Below the pieces are notes generated by a model. It was not told the origin of the DNA. It saw only the letters and a program-made list of their open reading frames with translations, and searched no databases. A stretch of DNA of 64,000 nt, from contig JADNYJ010000022.1 in the NCBI GenBank assembly GCA_015501075.1, positions 186,001-250,000 on the forward strand. Reading direction: 5' to 3'. This document shows positions 44,727-56,744 of this stretch, one piece after another. The stretch is from Gymnopilus junonius (lineage: Eukaryota > Basidiomycota > Agaricomycetes > Agaricales > Galerinaceae). The position numbers and the translations under genes were made by a program. The stretch's first letter is position 1. Each line of letters opens with the position of its first letter.

Positions 44727-46039
44727 ATGTCCGAGACCAAGAGGGGCAAGACTCCCAAGGAATTCGCCAGTGCGTATTCAGTTCTACACAGTCTCGTCTG
44801 TCGTTGCTCATCGTTGTCGTTGTCTAGTCGATTTCTTGATGGGTGGTGTTTCCGCTGTAAGTCGACTTGTTCCCTGCCGCACTATTTCCCTTCTCACCTT
44901 TTCCCCCTAGGCCGTCGCCAAGACCAGCGCTGCTCCCATCGAGCGTATCAAGCTCCTGGTCCAAAACCAGGATGAGATGGTCGGTCCTGTCGTCTCATCT
45001 GCCTTGCGGTTACTGACACGTCACGCGCATAGATCAAGCAAGGTCGTCTCGCCTCCCCCTACAAGGGTGTTGGTGATGCCTTCACCCGTACCTACAAGGA
45101 TGAGGGTCTACTTTCGTTATGGCGAGGAAACACCGCCAACGTCATCCGTTACTTCCCCACCCAGGCTCTCAACTTTGCCTTCAGTATGTTTCTTTCCCTG
45201 TCTGCAAGGCCTGTTTATTGACCAAATGTGATAGAGGACTACTTCAAGTCTCTTTTCGGCTTCAAGAAGAGCGAGGGATACTGGAGATGGTTTGCTGGCA
45301 ACGTTGCCTCTGGTGGTGCTGCTGGTGCCTCGTCATTGCTCTTCGTCTACTCCCTGGACTATGCCCGTACCCGTCTTGCCAACGACGCCAAATCTGCCAA
45401 GGGTGGAGGAGCCCGTCAATTCAACGGTCTAGTCGATGTTTACCGCAAGACTCTTGCTTCTGATGGTATTGCCGGTCTCTACCGTGGTTTCGTTCCCTCC
45501 GTTGTTGGTATCATCGTCTACCGTGGTCTCTACTTCGGTGTCTACGACTCTCTCAGTGGGTTTCCTCCTTATCCCTTCTTCATTTACATTTCTGATGTTG
45601 TCTTCAGAGCCTGTTGTCCTTGTCGGTTCCCTTGAAGGTTCCTTCTTGGCTTCCTTCGGTCTCGGTTGGGGTGTTACCATTGGTGCCGGTCTTGCTTCAT
45701 ATCCTCTTGACACCATTCGGTAAGTTTGATGACGCCAACTTTGATTCAACCTTTGTCTCACGCTATCAATAGTCGTCGCATGATGATGACCTCCGGTTCC
45801 GGTGTTAACTACAAGTCTATGTTCGATGCCGGCTCGCAGATCATCGCCAAGGAGGGTGTCAAGTCGCTCTTCAAGGGTGCTGGTGCCAACATTCTCCGTG
45901 GTGTTGCTGGCGCTGGTGTGCTCTCCCTCTACGACAAGCTGCAACAAGTCATGTTCGGCAAGGTCTACTCTGGAGGTAAGGCTTGTCCAATTTTCTCCGC
46001 GTTGCCTGTATTCACTATTTTTCCTTAGGTTCCGGTTAA
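44727..46039 (+). CDS. AAC: Mitochondrial ADP/ATP carrier
   Basis: Inner-membrane antiporter of ADP and ATP, mitochondrial carrier family. Starts [14 protein letters not shown] at 44727. The three carrier repeats show [34 protein letters not shown] and SYPLDTI followed across an intron by RRRMMM, the diagnostic motif of ADP/ATP carriers. [19 protein letters not shown] and [17 protein letters not shown] are also typical. The last exon adds only GSG and TAA at 46037-46039. About 310 residues over eight exons. Highly biased toward C-ending codons. Confidence 0.97.
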
Positions 46040-46370
46040 AAAAGGCTGAGCGTACGCAGTTAGTATAAGCTAACCGCTTGTCATGCCCACCTATTATATA
46101 CATCCATTACGACTAGATTTTCCTTTTTATTCCTTCTTTACATTGGGTATTTGCATCTTGTTCTATACCCTCGTAAGCGACCCAGTATCAGTATAACCAG
46201 ACAACATAATATGCTTAACTGGAATTGTTCCGTTTCTAAAAATCGAATATCAGTCTAGATAAGGGGAGTGCGTGATCAGAGTCAATTATGAATAACGCGA
46301 ATTTAGTCAACGTAATATAAATTCCGCACTGTTTCACAAACTTGGGTCTCGCTTACCCACTCTCAGCCTC
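46040..46370. other. intergenic, carrier end to pseudouridine gene start
   Basis: About 330 A/T-rich bases. No gene, RNA or clear element is visible. Confidence 0.4.
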
Positions 46371-49300
46371 ATGCATCGTCTACGGTCATTGCGACTTCCG
46401 AAGTCATTTGTTCGTGGTCTTTCGTCTGGGACAAGGTTTCGCCCCTACCGACTCAAGGGTGCTCCGGTTGACGTCCATCCAGAAATAGAGGATGCATTAG
46501 CTCACGATAAACCTGTTGTAGCCCTTGAGACTGCACTTGTCACCCATGGTCTCCCTTTTCCTTCTAGTCTTGAAGTTCCAATGGCCCTTGAAGAGATCGT
46601 GAGGTCGACAGGATCCATTCCTGCAACCATTGGGATGATAGATGGCCGCGTCAAAATAGGATTGGAAAGACATGAATTGGAACGTCTAGCTGATAGGAGA
46701 GGAAAGCCTTCGAAGATATCACGGCGGGATATTGCTGCAGCTATAGCCCTTGAAGCAGATGGAGGTACTGCATGCCCATGAATACTCTTTGACTGAGTAC
46801 TCAACTCGCGGTAACACTAGGAACAACTTGCAGTGCGACGCTGGTATTCACCGCTTTGGCTGGAATCAAGGTCTATCTATTGCTACACCACTGCGTGACA
46901 TGATTTGACGCGTTTTATGTAGGTATTCGCCACTGGAGGGTAACTTACGACAAGCTCTATGCTATGAGCCCGCACTAATATCCGTCATACCTTTAGTCTT
47001 GGTGGTGTGCATCGTGGTGGCGAAAACTGTAGGTATCAATCAGCTGCTTTTGCAACTCCCCATGATCTTTAAATAAAACAGCTATGGATGTATCTGCCGA
47101 CCTTCAGGAATTAACCCGCTGCCCCGTGGGCCTCGTCTCGTCTGGTGTCAAGTCGATTCTAGATATCAGGAGGTGAGGGTCATAACTCGTACAAGCAGAC
47201 TATTTATGTTGTTCTGACTTGGCACTATTCCAGGACACTTGAATATCTTGTGTGTACTTCCATTTCCTGGTTTTTATCGTTGTTGAAGATCTCAGGAAAC
47301 CTTGGGTGTTCCTGTAATATCATACGGTGAATCACGAGAGTTTCCGGCTTTCTTTTCTCGCCATAGCGGTCATAACGTGCGTCGATTCATTGCATGCACC
47401 CATTCTACGAGTGAACGTTGTTTTGAAGGTCCCTTGGAATGTGGATAATCCCTATACTGCGGCTAAAATACTTTGTAGGTTGCCTTCTCTTACGGGAAGC
47501 AAATGTTAATCCATTATGTAGACACGCAATGGCAGCTTGGCTTACAGAATGGTGCACTCATAGCAGTACCCATCCCTGAAGAATACGAAGAAGTCGGTAA
47601 AGAGGTGCAAGAGTATGTCGACCAGGCAATCCAGGAGTCAGAACAGAATGGGGTCAGTAAAAGCGGAAAAGACGCCACACCTTGGCTGTTAGACAGAATC
47701 GCAGAGCTGAGCGGCGGTCAATCTCTCGCTTCTAATGTTGCCGTTCTCAAGAATACCGCTCTTGTTGGTGCGTTGGAGTATCCTTACGCTGGGACTGATG
47801 ATTTGACCTTTTTGACAGGTGGCCAAATTGCAGTCAGCTACCAAAAGTTGGCTCAAGATAAGGTTAGTCTGTCCGAGCAAGCCGTTCGAATCGCACTGTA
47901 TTTATGGCCTCCTTTTGCAGGAGGCAAGGGCTAAAGCAGCTGCTAAATCGCATTCCTTCCATCTGGATTCTTCTCCTTCATCTACCTCGTTATCTGATAA
48001 TGTGGTGTCAAGGTCTCACCAGGTTGATGCTAGAGTTGTCTAAATCTTATGTTTCTAATTTTCAATTCTAGTCACCTGCAAACGTTGTTGTGATCGGTTC
48101 TGCGGCTGTGGATATCACTGCGCAGGAGTTACCTAACACACAGACTGGGCTTGCCGTGCACTCCACTGCCCCAGGTCATATTAAACTATCGGTGGGAGGC
48201 GTTGGGCGCAACATTGCAGAAGCGTCTTACCGCATTATGGAAGCTAAATTCCCTGCACTATCTTCTCTTCTTATTTCGCCTGTCGGTCCTGACACATTTG
48301 GACAAGTTCTCGTTAAGAAATTGACAGAAATTGGTATGCGAACGGATGGCCTTATCAGACTTCCTGATCAAAATGCTGTCTGCAACATGGTCCTCGATAG
48401 TAAAGGGGCCCTAGTCGGGGGCGTCGCGGACATGGCTATTACTGAAAGGGTCACTGGAGAATTGGTGAGGATTAGTTGTCTGCATACTATAGGGTGGAAG
48501 CTTTAATTTAAGTCTTGCTTACATGTTTCCAGGTACTTTCCCACCTACGGAAGCATTCTCCCAGTATCGTCGCCGTAGATGCTAATCTTCCAACTACTAC
48601 ACTTGACACATTAGTCCAATATTGCCAAGAACACAAGACGAAAGGTAATTTGTTTCCCGCTCCCTTTTCACAATAACTAAACAATTTTTTTGGCAAATCT
48701 AGTCCTTTAGTAGGCTTGTTTAACGGCTCACTGGCAAACGGATTTCGGAACTGATATATGTTTCAGCGAACCTACTTCAACCATCAAATCTACAAATATT
48801 TTGCCCGCTATTGTGACTGCTTTTCAGGAGAAAGATGCAGGACAAGCACCCGTGACATATTGCACACCTAACCTGCTCGAGCTGACTCGTATTTATTCTA
48901 CTGCCCAGTCAGATCTGTTTGAATTGATGGACCACCCGAGGTGGTGGTCTGCAATCAACAGCTTCAATCTTGGCTCATCCTTCCGCATGGAACTCGAGAA
49001 CTTAGCTCGGAAGGGTGTGTCAGACTTCGCAGGATCGTCGGGTACTCTTGGTTTCCTCATTGAAGAAGGTATCGCGACGATGGCGATTAATTTGCTGCCA
49101 TTCTTCCAGCATTTGATCATAAAATGCGGGGAACAGGGGGTATTAGTTGTGATGTGCATTGCTGCTCACGAAGCTCCTCATTCCGGCTGGGCAAATGCCC
49201 GAAGCAATATACGTCAAAGATACGTCGTTGCACATGGTAACTCGGGCGAAACCCTTGTCCTCCAACATTTCCCCTCATTGCCGGTTGAGTCGGTGGCCAA

Positions 49301-49481
49301 CGTCACCGGTGCTGGGGATACCTTCGTCGGTGCTCTTCTAGCCACATTAGCGAATGATTCCACTGTGCTTTACCATCCATCACGCCTGGGGGATGCAATC
49401 AACACTGCCCAAAAAGCTGCTGTCCTAACTTTGCAAAGCCACTCAGCAGTTTCACCGGAGCTCTCCAGATTGGACAAGTGA
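46371..49481 (+). CDS. Pseudouridine-5'-phosphate glycosidase fused to pseudouridine kinase (PfkB)
   Basis: Fusion enzyme for pseudouridine breakdown: the kinase makes pseudouridine-5'-phosphate and the glycosidase splits it to uracil and ribose-5-phosphate. Starts MHRLRSLRLPKSFVRGLSSG at 46371, an Arg-rich start that may target mitochondria. The glycosidase part shows VVALETALVTHGLPFPSSLE, IPATIGMIDGRVKIGLERHE, VGLVSSGVKSILDI, VPWNVDNPYTAAKIL and WQLGLQNGALIAVPIPEEY. The PfkB part shows VVVIGSAAVDITAQELPNTQ, LSVGGVGRNIAEASYRI and the catalytic NVTGAGDTFVGALLATLAN. The stop is at 49481. Odd: a 7-nt microexon (48703-48709, TCCTTTA) between introns 48645-48702 and 48710-48766 is needed to read KVLYEPTSTIKS. 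At least ten introns. The convergent IRC3-like stop is 20 bases away. Confidence 0.9.
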
Positions 49482-49501
49482 TGGTTAGTCTCCAAGTTAG
49501 T

Positions 49502-52060
49502 TCACAAGGGTCCCACTTTGACAACTTCTTGTGCTCTTCGATTTTGTTCCTTTTCTGCTTGTTGCCATTCCTTTAGCAAAGCTTTAGTCTTCTTCTTATA
49601 CCGGGCCTATTTGTTATAAACAAAATTTAAACTCATTTTTCCTAAATAAAAAATGAGCGAAAAACGAACCTGAGCACCATGTCGAAGGCGTGTAATAATA
49701 GTGGCAGCATTGCCTTTGTTCATTGCTTCCACCTTTAGCAACTTTTCTTCCTCGCTCAAAGGGGATTTCACCCATCGTTTTAGAATAACTTTCTTTTGCG
49801 CGTCACTTGCAGGCTTAGTCCGCCATTCGGCTGAGCGTAGCAACCTGCACTCCAATCGTCAACCGTACATCTCTTAGGCCAGGCTTTGCATCAATTAAAG
49901 CTTACCCAGTGATTGGGGTATTGCGGAAAACATTGTTCGAGGCGAATGTATCACAGCCGCTAATTGCGTCGCTCAAGGTTTCATGAGTGAGTATTTCCCG
50001 GCTTGCCAGGTATGGTGATGTTTTGATCTTCATCTCCTTACTGAATTCTTTCCCTTGTTTAGAAATATAAGAGGCCGGGGTATAACGCGCTACAAAATGG
50101 CCCTCGTCTTCTGTGCTATATTTCAGGAATGGAGATCACGCGTCAACGTCGAATGTACGTACCTGATCTCTCTACGCGAATAAAACCTTTAGAAAGAAGT
50201 TCAAGCACATAGATATCGTTACCGCAATCAATCCACGAGAACGGGCTGAGTATAGTGATGTGTCCGGGTTTGTCGTCGGGTACCTCAAAGTTAAACGGGT
50301 CGTCATAGTCTATGTAAGTAATTGACATAGGGTTAGGGACGTCATCAAGTGAGTTAGTTATTGATGAGTCTTGTGAGTCTGCGGCAAGCCTTTCAAGCGA
50401 TTCGGGGGTTTCATCTAAAAGAAATAAAGAAATGATTGCTCGGAAAGAAGTATATAGGATTGTCGACACACCATCCACTTCCAGTTCTCCGGGGTTCAGA
50501 CCAAATAGTGTAGGAGAGGTAACAAGGCCGTTAACTCGAGATTGATTGTCGACGAAGTCGATAATCCGGCAATCTGCCTTTCCAGTATTGGGCGACTGTC
50601 GCATCCCTCTACCAATCTGAAAAGTGGTTTATCTGGCTGCAAAACATTAGATCTTGTGGAGGCTTACCATCTGAGCATATAAGTTCCGCGAGCGAGTTGG
50701 CCGAGCGAGTACCACACAATCAATATTTGGAATGTCAGCACCCTCAGTTAATATCGCTGGTTCGGGTAATCAGCAAAAGGCATTGAGCAAATAATCGTGA
50801 AGAGACTGACCGCAATTGACGAGCACAGGAAATACGCCTTCTCGAAATTCTCGAATCAAGGTTTTGCGCTCAGGCGCAGGCGTTTTTGCAGAAAGATACC
50901 TGGCATCTATTCCATATCTTCTAAATGTTTGTGCCAGAGCAACGACGTGTGCTACGTTGACACAAAACACAAGGGTGGATTTACGGGTTGCTAGCACAGC
51001 GGTTCGATGATAAAGGTCAATGTTAGTCTAAAACATTACGAAGGAAGCATACAAGCTCGGTCAATCCAGGTCCGCACAACCAACTCATTGATAGAATCAG
51101 CATTTATAACATGCGCAAGACTAGTGGGATTGAAATCTCCTGTCCTTGAATTAATGGTGACATTGTTCAAATCTATCTTGGCCTGAACGGTCGTGAATCG
51201 TACATCGCAAAGCCTAGAAACAGACGGTTCAAGTATAAGAGAAGAGTACTCCACGAGAATAAAAACTTGCCATTCTTCTTTAATCATCTCCAAAAAAGTT
51301 CGATGGTATACAATACGTTCAAAAATGGATCCCAATGCGAGTCTATCATGACGTCCGAAAGTTGCAGAAAAACCAATGATGGGAATTTTGTGGGTTAAGT
51401 CCTTTGAATCAATTTCTACGTCTTGGTGTTTTATATCGAGATCGAACTTAGCCAGCAGTCGACGGTACCTGACGGGAAAATAAAATTTCTTCTAGGCAAG
51501 AAAAATTAATCGGGCGTACGAGGGAGCAGCGGCGTGGTGTGCCTCATCAATGATTATGGCTTTCAGAGTTTTTGGGTCGAATTTCAGGAGCCGTTGTTCA
51601 TTGTTCAAAGTCTGATAGGTTGCAATGGTGCTTGAAGGAAAGATTAAGATTGTCAGCTACGTGACGAAGGTTGTGAACAGGCAACATACACGTCGGCCAA
51701 TCCTGAAGCCTGGTGTTTCGTACCTTGCTCAATTTCGACGTGCCAGTGAGGAAAAAGACGCGCAAGCTGGTCTGCTGACTGTCGAGCAAGTTCTATACTG
51801 TTAACAACTATCAAAGATTTCGTTGCCTGGCTATTCTCGGCAGGCGGAGATATACGCGAAAGGAGGGTTATGAATACTGTTGTCTTTCCAGACCCAGTGG
51901 GTAGAGAAACGCCTATTCGCGTTGAACCCGACGCAAGCGCGTCTGTGCAGGCGCGGAGACAGTGTTCCTGGTAAGGTCTGAGTACAACTGGTGCGATTGT
52001 TGAATTGTATCTCCTAGAGGGATTGCGAAAGAGGACGCGAGCATTCTTCCAGCATTGCAT
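49502..52060 (-). CDS. IRC3: Mitochondrial DEAD/H helicase, IRC3-like
   Basis: Superfamily 2 helicase linked in yeast to mitochondrial DNA branch processing. Start at 52060 gives [19 protein letters not shown], a likely presequence; the frame is also open upstream to 52141. Motifs: [16 protein letters not shown], Walker [39 protein letters not shown], motif [17 protein letters not shown], motif [55 protein letters not shown], motif V region [18 protein letters not shown] and motif [22 protein letters not shown]. The C-terminal part ends with [20 protein letters not shown] and stop at 49502. About 13 exons. Confidence 0.82.
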
Positions 52061-52134
52061 GGAGTACAAGTTCAAGTTATGAATATTGTTGACCAAATTG
52101 GGCTTGCCAACATACCATCTTTCCTTTCCTTTCC

Positions 52135-52810
52135 ATGACACTCACACCAGGACCATCCATTGATGCAAGTCTCAAGGACTCCCAAGTCGACTGCGTTCTG
52201 ACTTACAGACAACTTGATGTCCAAAAAATCGTCGCCTCCGTTCAGGATGTCACTGCCGGCGCGACAGCCATCTTCATCGGTCTCATAGCTTGCTCATCTC
52301 ACTCAAACGTGTTCTGCTGACAGATGCTTAGGCACTACTCGCGATTCCTTCAAAGGTTTATATTGTAGCTTTTATTCCTTCCAGCGAATTTCTTCACGAC
52401 ATGATCAAATAGGAAAAATAGTAACGCGTCTTGAATACCAATCCTACTCTGCTGTCGCCATCAAGACCATGTTCAGCATTGGCCACGATGCAATCAAAAC
52501 AATCTCTCGGTCGGACTACCAACCTATTGACCTCATCAACAACCCATCTATGATTCGTTGTGCAATTCACCACCGCCTTGGCACAGTACCAATTGGAGAG
52601 CCGTCTATTGGTAAGTGACCAACAGGTTAGATAACCTCCTGATAATCCGAACAGTTTGCAGTGATCGTAGTTTCGTCACCCCATAGGAAAGAGGCCTTCG
52701 TAATATGCGAAGAAATTTTGGAAGAAGTAAAAAAAAAGGCGCAGATTTGGAAAAGAGAATATTACGAAGGGGAAAATGAGAGCGAAGCTGAATGGAAGGC
52801 AAATAACTAG
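52135..52810 (+). CDS. Molybdopterin synthase large (catalytic) subunit, MoaE/MOCS2B
   Basis: Adds dithiolene sulfur to precursor Z in molybdenum cofactor synthesis, for example for nitrate reductase. Starts MTLTPGPSIDASLKDSQVDC at 52135. Exons give VQDVTAGATAIFIG, GTTRDSFK, then KIVTRLEYQSYSAVAIKTMF, IRCAIHHRLGTVPIGEPSI and VIVVSSPHRKEAFVICEEIL, with EEVKKKAQIWKREYYEGE holding the conserved Lys and Trp-Lys-Arg-Glu active-site segment. Stop TAG at 52808-52810. About 170 residues in four exons. Its start codon lies 74 bases from the divergent IRC3-like start. Confidence 0.9.
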
Positions 52811-52955
52811 GAATATCAAATAATTGTATATTCGCATGCGAGATCACGTCGGATTCAAACTGGACATATCATAGAGAAGTGGTATCGTTGTAATGAGTCC
52901 TGAGGAAAGAGTACAGGTGTCCATGAGCGATGCTGCAGTGATGAGGTATCCTCCA

Positions 52956-54305
52956 TTAATCAACTTTCCAATCTTTTTCATTGATGCCGTCTTCTGAGCT
53001 GACGATGAGTTCAATAGACCAGATTATAAGAGTAAAAAAGATGTTCATCCATCTCCACCATATTTGTGATGAATGATCTAATACTAACGACCCTACTGTT
53101 AGAAACAGAGGTATCGTCACAATGATAAAAGCTTACATAGTAGGTGAGAGTACACAGTCACGAAAATTGACTGTCGGTAGGTTAACAGCAGCCGAGTTAA
53201 CGATGATGTCTATGTAGTCAGGTCAGCATGGGTTCACCTATATGCCAAAAAAAGGGCTTACTGGTCTGTCACTCCAAATATCCTCAGCGCCTTCTTCCGA
53301 CTCCCAGCTATCAGCACCAATGGTAGGAAGGATACCGGAGGCAAGATGGAGGATAGTTAGTCTATACAGAAGGGCAATGAGGACTGGTTTGGGGAGGGTG
53401 TTGATCACGAAGTTCAGGAGTGTTTGGAAGTGAGGAAGGAGGTTTGGTAAAAGCGGAGCACTACGTGCGGGATTAACTTCATGAATAGATATAAGTCATG
53501 ATAAACCCACTAGGATGACGCTGGGTCTGTGAACGATTTCTGATCAAAGCCGCATAGCCAGACATTATACGCGATGAAGAGAGCGAGACCTGATGACTCG
53601 ATAATATTTGTCCGACGCAAGACAAACCCAATAACCGTAAGAAAAAGAAACGCTGTGATTGCAACTCCCAACAAGGTTGACGAGAGCGGTGAGGATGCAG
53701 CAGTTGGGTAAGACTAACGTAACAATGGTATTAGTCCCAAAATTACAGCAAGGATGTTCAGAGAGACTTACATCAACTATCCACCAGGCAGAAGCGACAT
53801 AGGCAATCGAAGTGGCAATGAGCAAACCGAACTGATAGACTTCTCCCCTGTCTACCAGCCGTTTCGCCCCTTGACCAAGTTTCTGCACGACGAGGAGGCT
53901 TGAAAGACCTTCCATGGCAATGAACAGAGGACCAGATAATGTGAGGAGCGTTCCCCACCAGTCCGCGGCAACGAGTAACCATGGATTGGGCGCCGACGAA
54001 AATATATTAAATGAGACAAGGAGGAGGAAGGGGTGTACAGGTACTTGGAGTACCGACAAAGCATGTGAGCTCCACAAAAGGCTCATGGTTCCATGTGTGA
54101 GGGAATGCACGGTCAACATCAGAGACAGTAGGAGAAAAGCTTGACGAGATATAGTCGCCAATGTCAGCGGAAGGAAAATGAGTATTTGCAAGGCAGTAGA
54201 AAGTCTATAAGAGAGAAACTTCAGTAGCTAAACGAGTAAAACTTTTGTGTCTGCCGACCTCGCTGTGTTGAAAAGGGCACTCCATATGAACCATGGACTG
54301 AACAT
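52956..54305 (-). CDS. ICE2: ICE2-like ER membrane protein
   Basis: Multi-pass ER protein involved in cortical ER inheritance and lipid metabolism in yeast. Starts MFSPWFIWSALFNTAR at 54305, spliced to LSTALQILIFLPLTLATISR. Membrane segments follow: AFLLLSLMLTVHSL, PVHPFLLLVSFNIFSS, WWGTLLTLSGPLFIAMEGL, then SSLLVVQKLGQGAKRLVDRG, YQFGLLIATSIAYVASAWWI, GVAITAFLFLTVIGFVLRRT and ALFIAYNVWLCGFDQKS. The C-terminal half includes YAPLLPNLLPHFQTLLNFVI, SGILPTIGADSWESEEGAED and IIWSIELIVSSEDGINEKDW, ending KVD at 52956. Several GT-AG introns; one splits the codon of SSYAPLLP. Confidence 0.85.
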
Positions 54306-54697
54306 GAATAAAAAGAGTGATCGTGGATGTCGTTAAAAATGAGTTCCAGAAATGCTGGAAGGTAGGTGGCTCTCTGCGGTGATGCCGCTTCTCACTGTCA
54401 TGGACAATCTATCGAGGTGTGACGCACCACAAAAGTCCGAAGCAAGGGAAGTGTGACAAGGCGTGTTTGTGACGTCGGCAGAGTACTGTAACTCAGTAGA
54501 AAGGCAAACCAAAGGCAAAAACAATCAGGTACAATATATTGAAAGAGGGTATGAAAGTATGTATGGTACAAATCCGACAAACAACTAAATGACAAAAATA
54601 ATCTACAATGTCCAAACTCTACTAGACAAATTAGTTGATACTTCATTTCAAAAACCTCAGATAATAGGTAACTTGAAGAAAGGGAGCAAGGAAAAAT
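54306..54697. other. ICE2 promoter and DUG3-like 3' region
   Basis: About 390 bases upstream of ICE2 and downstream of the amidotransferase. No frame or element of note. Confidence 0.4.
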
Positions 54698-56329
54698 CTA
54701 ATGGGCTTGCACTTGAATTGGGCGCCTGATATTTTGTGAAGATTTATCAACTGGGGTGCCAATCGCCTTCCGTGGGTTCAACAATCCTTTTTCTTGCGCA
54801 AACTCGGTCCTTCGCGTCAATGATGCTGGATCAGATGCAGGCACATAGAACTGATCTTTGATGGGTATTTGTAGAAGGTTCATTTTAGGTGTAATAACCA
54901 CCATATGATTGGTCTTGATTTCCATCCAGTCAGCTGGAAGAGAAAACATATTTAGGGTAGTCTTAAGCTAATTGGCTTTCTCGAGGCATACCTCGTTCAA
55001 ACGTAAGGGGTTCACTTGCAATCTGGAGAATGCGAGTTAATATCTTCACATTGAATCAAGAAGGGAAATTCATACCATGATGATATTTTCCCTTTTATCA
55101 GCTTTAGACATCTTATAATGACCGCCTTCAGCATATTCACTAAACTCTGTTCCAGAGGAGAACCACTGACAGCAGGTAAGGAATGATCGCATGGATTGAT
55201 TGAGTGTCAGCAGAACATACCAAAGATGCTGCTTCTTCAGTCTTAGAAGAGATATACCGGGTTACAACCACGCTTTCGCCGTCAGTCACACAAAAGTTCA
55301 TCAAGCTCGGCTAGAACGGAAGTCAATAAGAAGGACGCAAAAAAACAAGGGATGAGACACACCTCGGTTATGTTGAATTCTTCGGCATAACTGTTCAATG
55401 TCGCAATCGTGTCACTCATTGCTTTACGCAATGTTTCAGGTGCGAATGACCTTGCATTGCAATCAGGGAGCTTAGGACTCGTCAAAACAGCTGTAAGTAT
55501 AATAGACCTGGAATATGCTTACCTTCGACAGCAGTAGCGCGAAGCACCATTCGGAGTCTTGATAAGAAAGGTGGAGTTAAATTTCGAACCGAGAAACACG
55601 TCAAAGGATTACCCGTATTCCCTTGAACCATATCAAATGCGGTATCCGGAAGATCCTTTTGAAGCCGACGCTTTATTAATTGGAATTCGGCGATTCCTCC
55701 GTTATGCATGAACTGGGTGCATTGTTAAGATACAATTATAGGTGAACCAGACCACGGTCATACCATGAGCTTGCCATGAACGAAAGGATGGCAATTATCC
55801 AATGACAAAGAACCAGCTGTCGTTGCGCGGACATGTGCACTGTGGAGGGTCTCTTTGAGTACATAGAATGCTGTTGAAAGCAAACTCGACTGACAACACG
55901 AGCGGTGACTTGATCTTCTCAGCTAAGCGGGTGAGGTTGACGTTATTCCAGGCCTATGCGACATCAAACAAAGGCCTGGCAGAATGCAAACAAAGACGAA
56001 CAGGAGTGACTGAGGTGAATATGCACGGCTGACTTCCGAGTTCTTCGTCGTATATGGAGTCGTACCAGCCTGTCGCACGAGCACCATGAGAAGCTGTCGG
56101 ACCGAGCGGGAAGAGTCAAACTCACCAACGCCGAAGCCATCACCATTCATGGGCCTCCTACGGTCGAGACGCAGACGAGAGTCGAATGCTTGGTTGATGA
56201 TTGAGTGGCATGGTCGAGTGAGCAGCTGCAGAAGAGTCAGAGGACACCGGTATGGTGGTGGCCGGAATGACGACATACATGGGACAACTGCACGGGGGAT
56301 GTGCCTTTGTATATCACGAATCGACACAT
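54698..56329 (-). CDS. DUG3: Class II glutamine amidotransferase, Dug3-like
   Basis: In yeast Dug3 partners with Dug2 in glutathione breakdown. Starts MCRFVIYKGTSPVQLSH at 56329, placing the Ntn nucleophile Cys at position 2. Exons give LLTRPCHSIINQAFDSRLRL, PMNGDGFGV, GWYDSIYDEELGSQPCIFTS, AWNNVNLTRLAEKIKSPLV, FAHVRATTAGSLSLDNCHPF, MHNGGIAEFQLIKRRLQKDL, then DSEWCFALLLSK, FCVTDGESVVVTRYIS and WFSSGTEFSEYAEGGHYKMS. The last exon reads DWMEIKTNHMVVITPKMNLL and ends at 54698. The conserved MHNGG and DSEW motifs of the family are present. About ten exons, roughly 360 residues. The long frame starting MSIRDIQR in this region is a shadow. Confidence 0.9.
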
Positions 56330-56744
56330 AGGAGAGAGATGGAAGAATTAGAAAGAAAGAGCTGTACTGTTAGTCGACTGAAATTCAAATTGTATTTGCA
56401 TGACTCGATCGAACTGCTACTACTGTATGCCGATATTACGTGCGATCGCGCAAATGCGGAGGTAAACACACATCAATGTCCCGTCATCATTCATTCAACC
56501 TTTCCATCGGCCGTTCATATGTCTTATCCGATTGACCTGAAGATGCACGCTTTTGTATTTTGTTTCTAATCGATCCAGAGCGTCCTTCCAATACGGTATT
56601 GTACATGCGTGGGGTATCTTTCAACTTTCACTTATCTTTCAGGGAAGGAATTCTTTGGGACGTTTCGATGCATCACCCCCCGCTTCATCATAAACAAGAC
56701 CAGCAACGCGGAAGGCGAGTTCTATTCAGAAGATCTCTTAGTCC

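Noticed and set aside
45429..46103. Minus-strand frame of 224 codons
   Set aside because: Antisense to the ADP/ATP carrier, whose protein is unmistakable.
47880..47895. GTTCGAATC, a tRNA B-box-like string
   Set aside because: It is inside the pseudouridine gene, with no A-box or cloverleaf around it.
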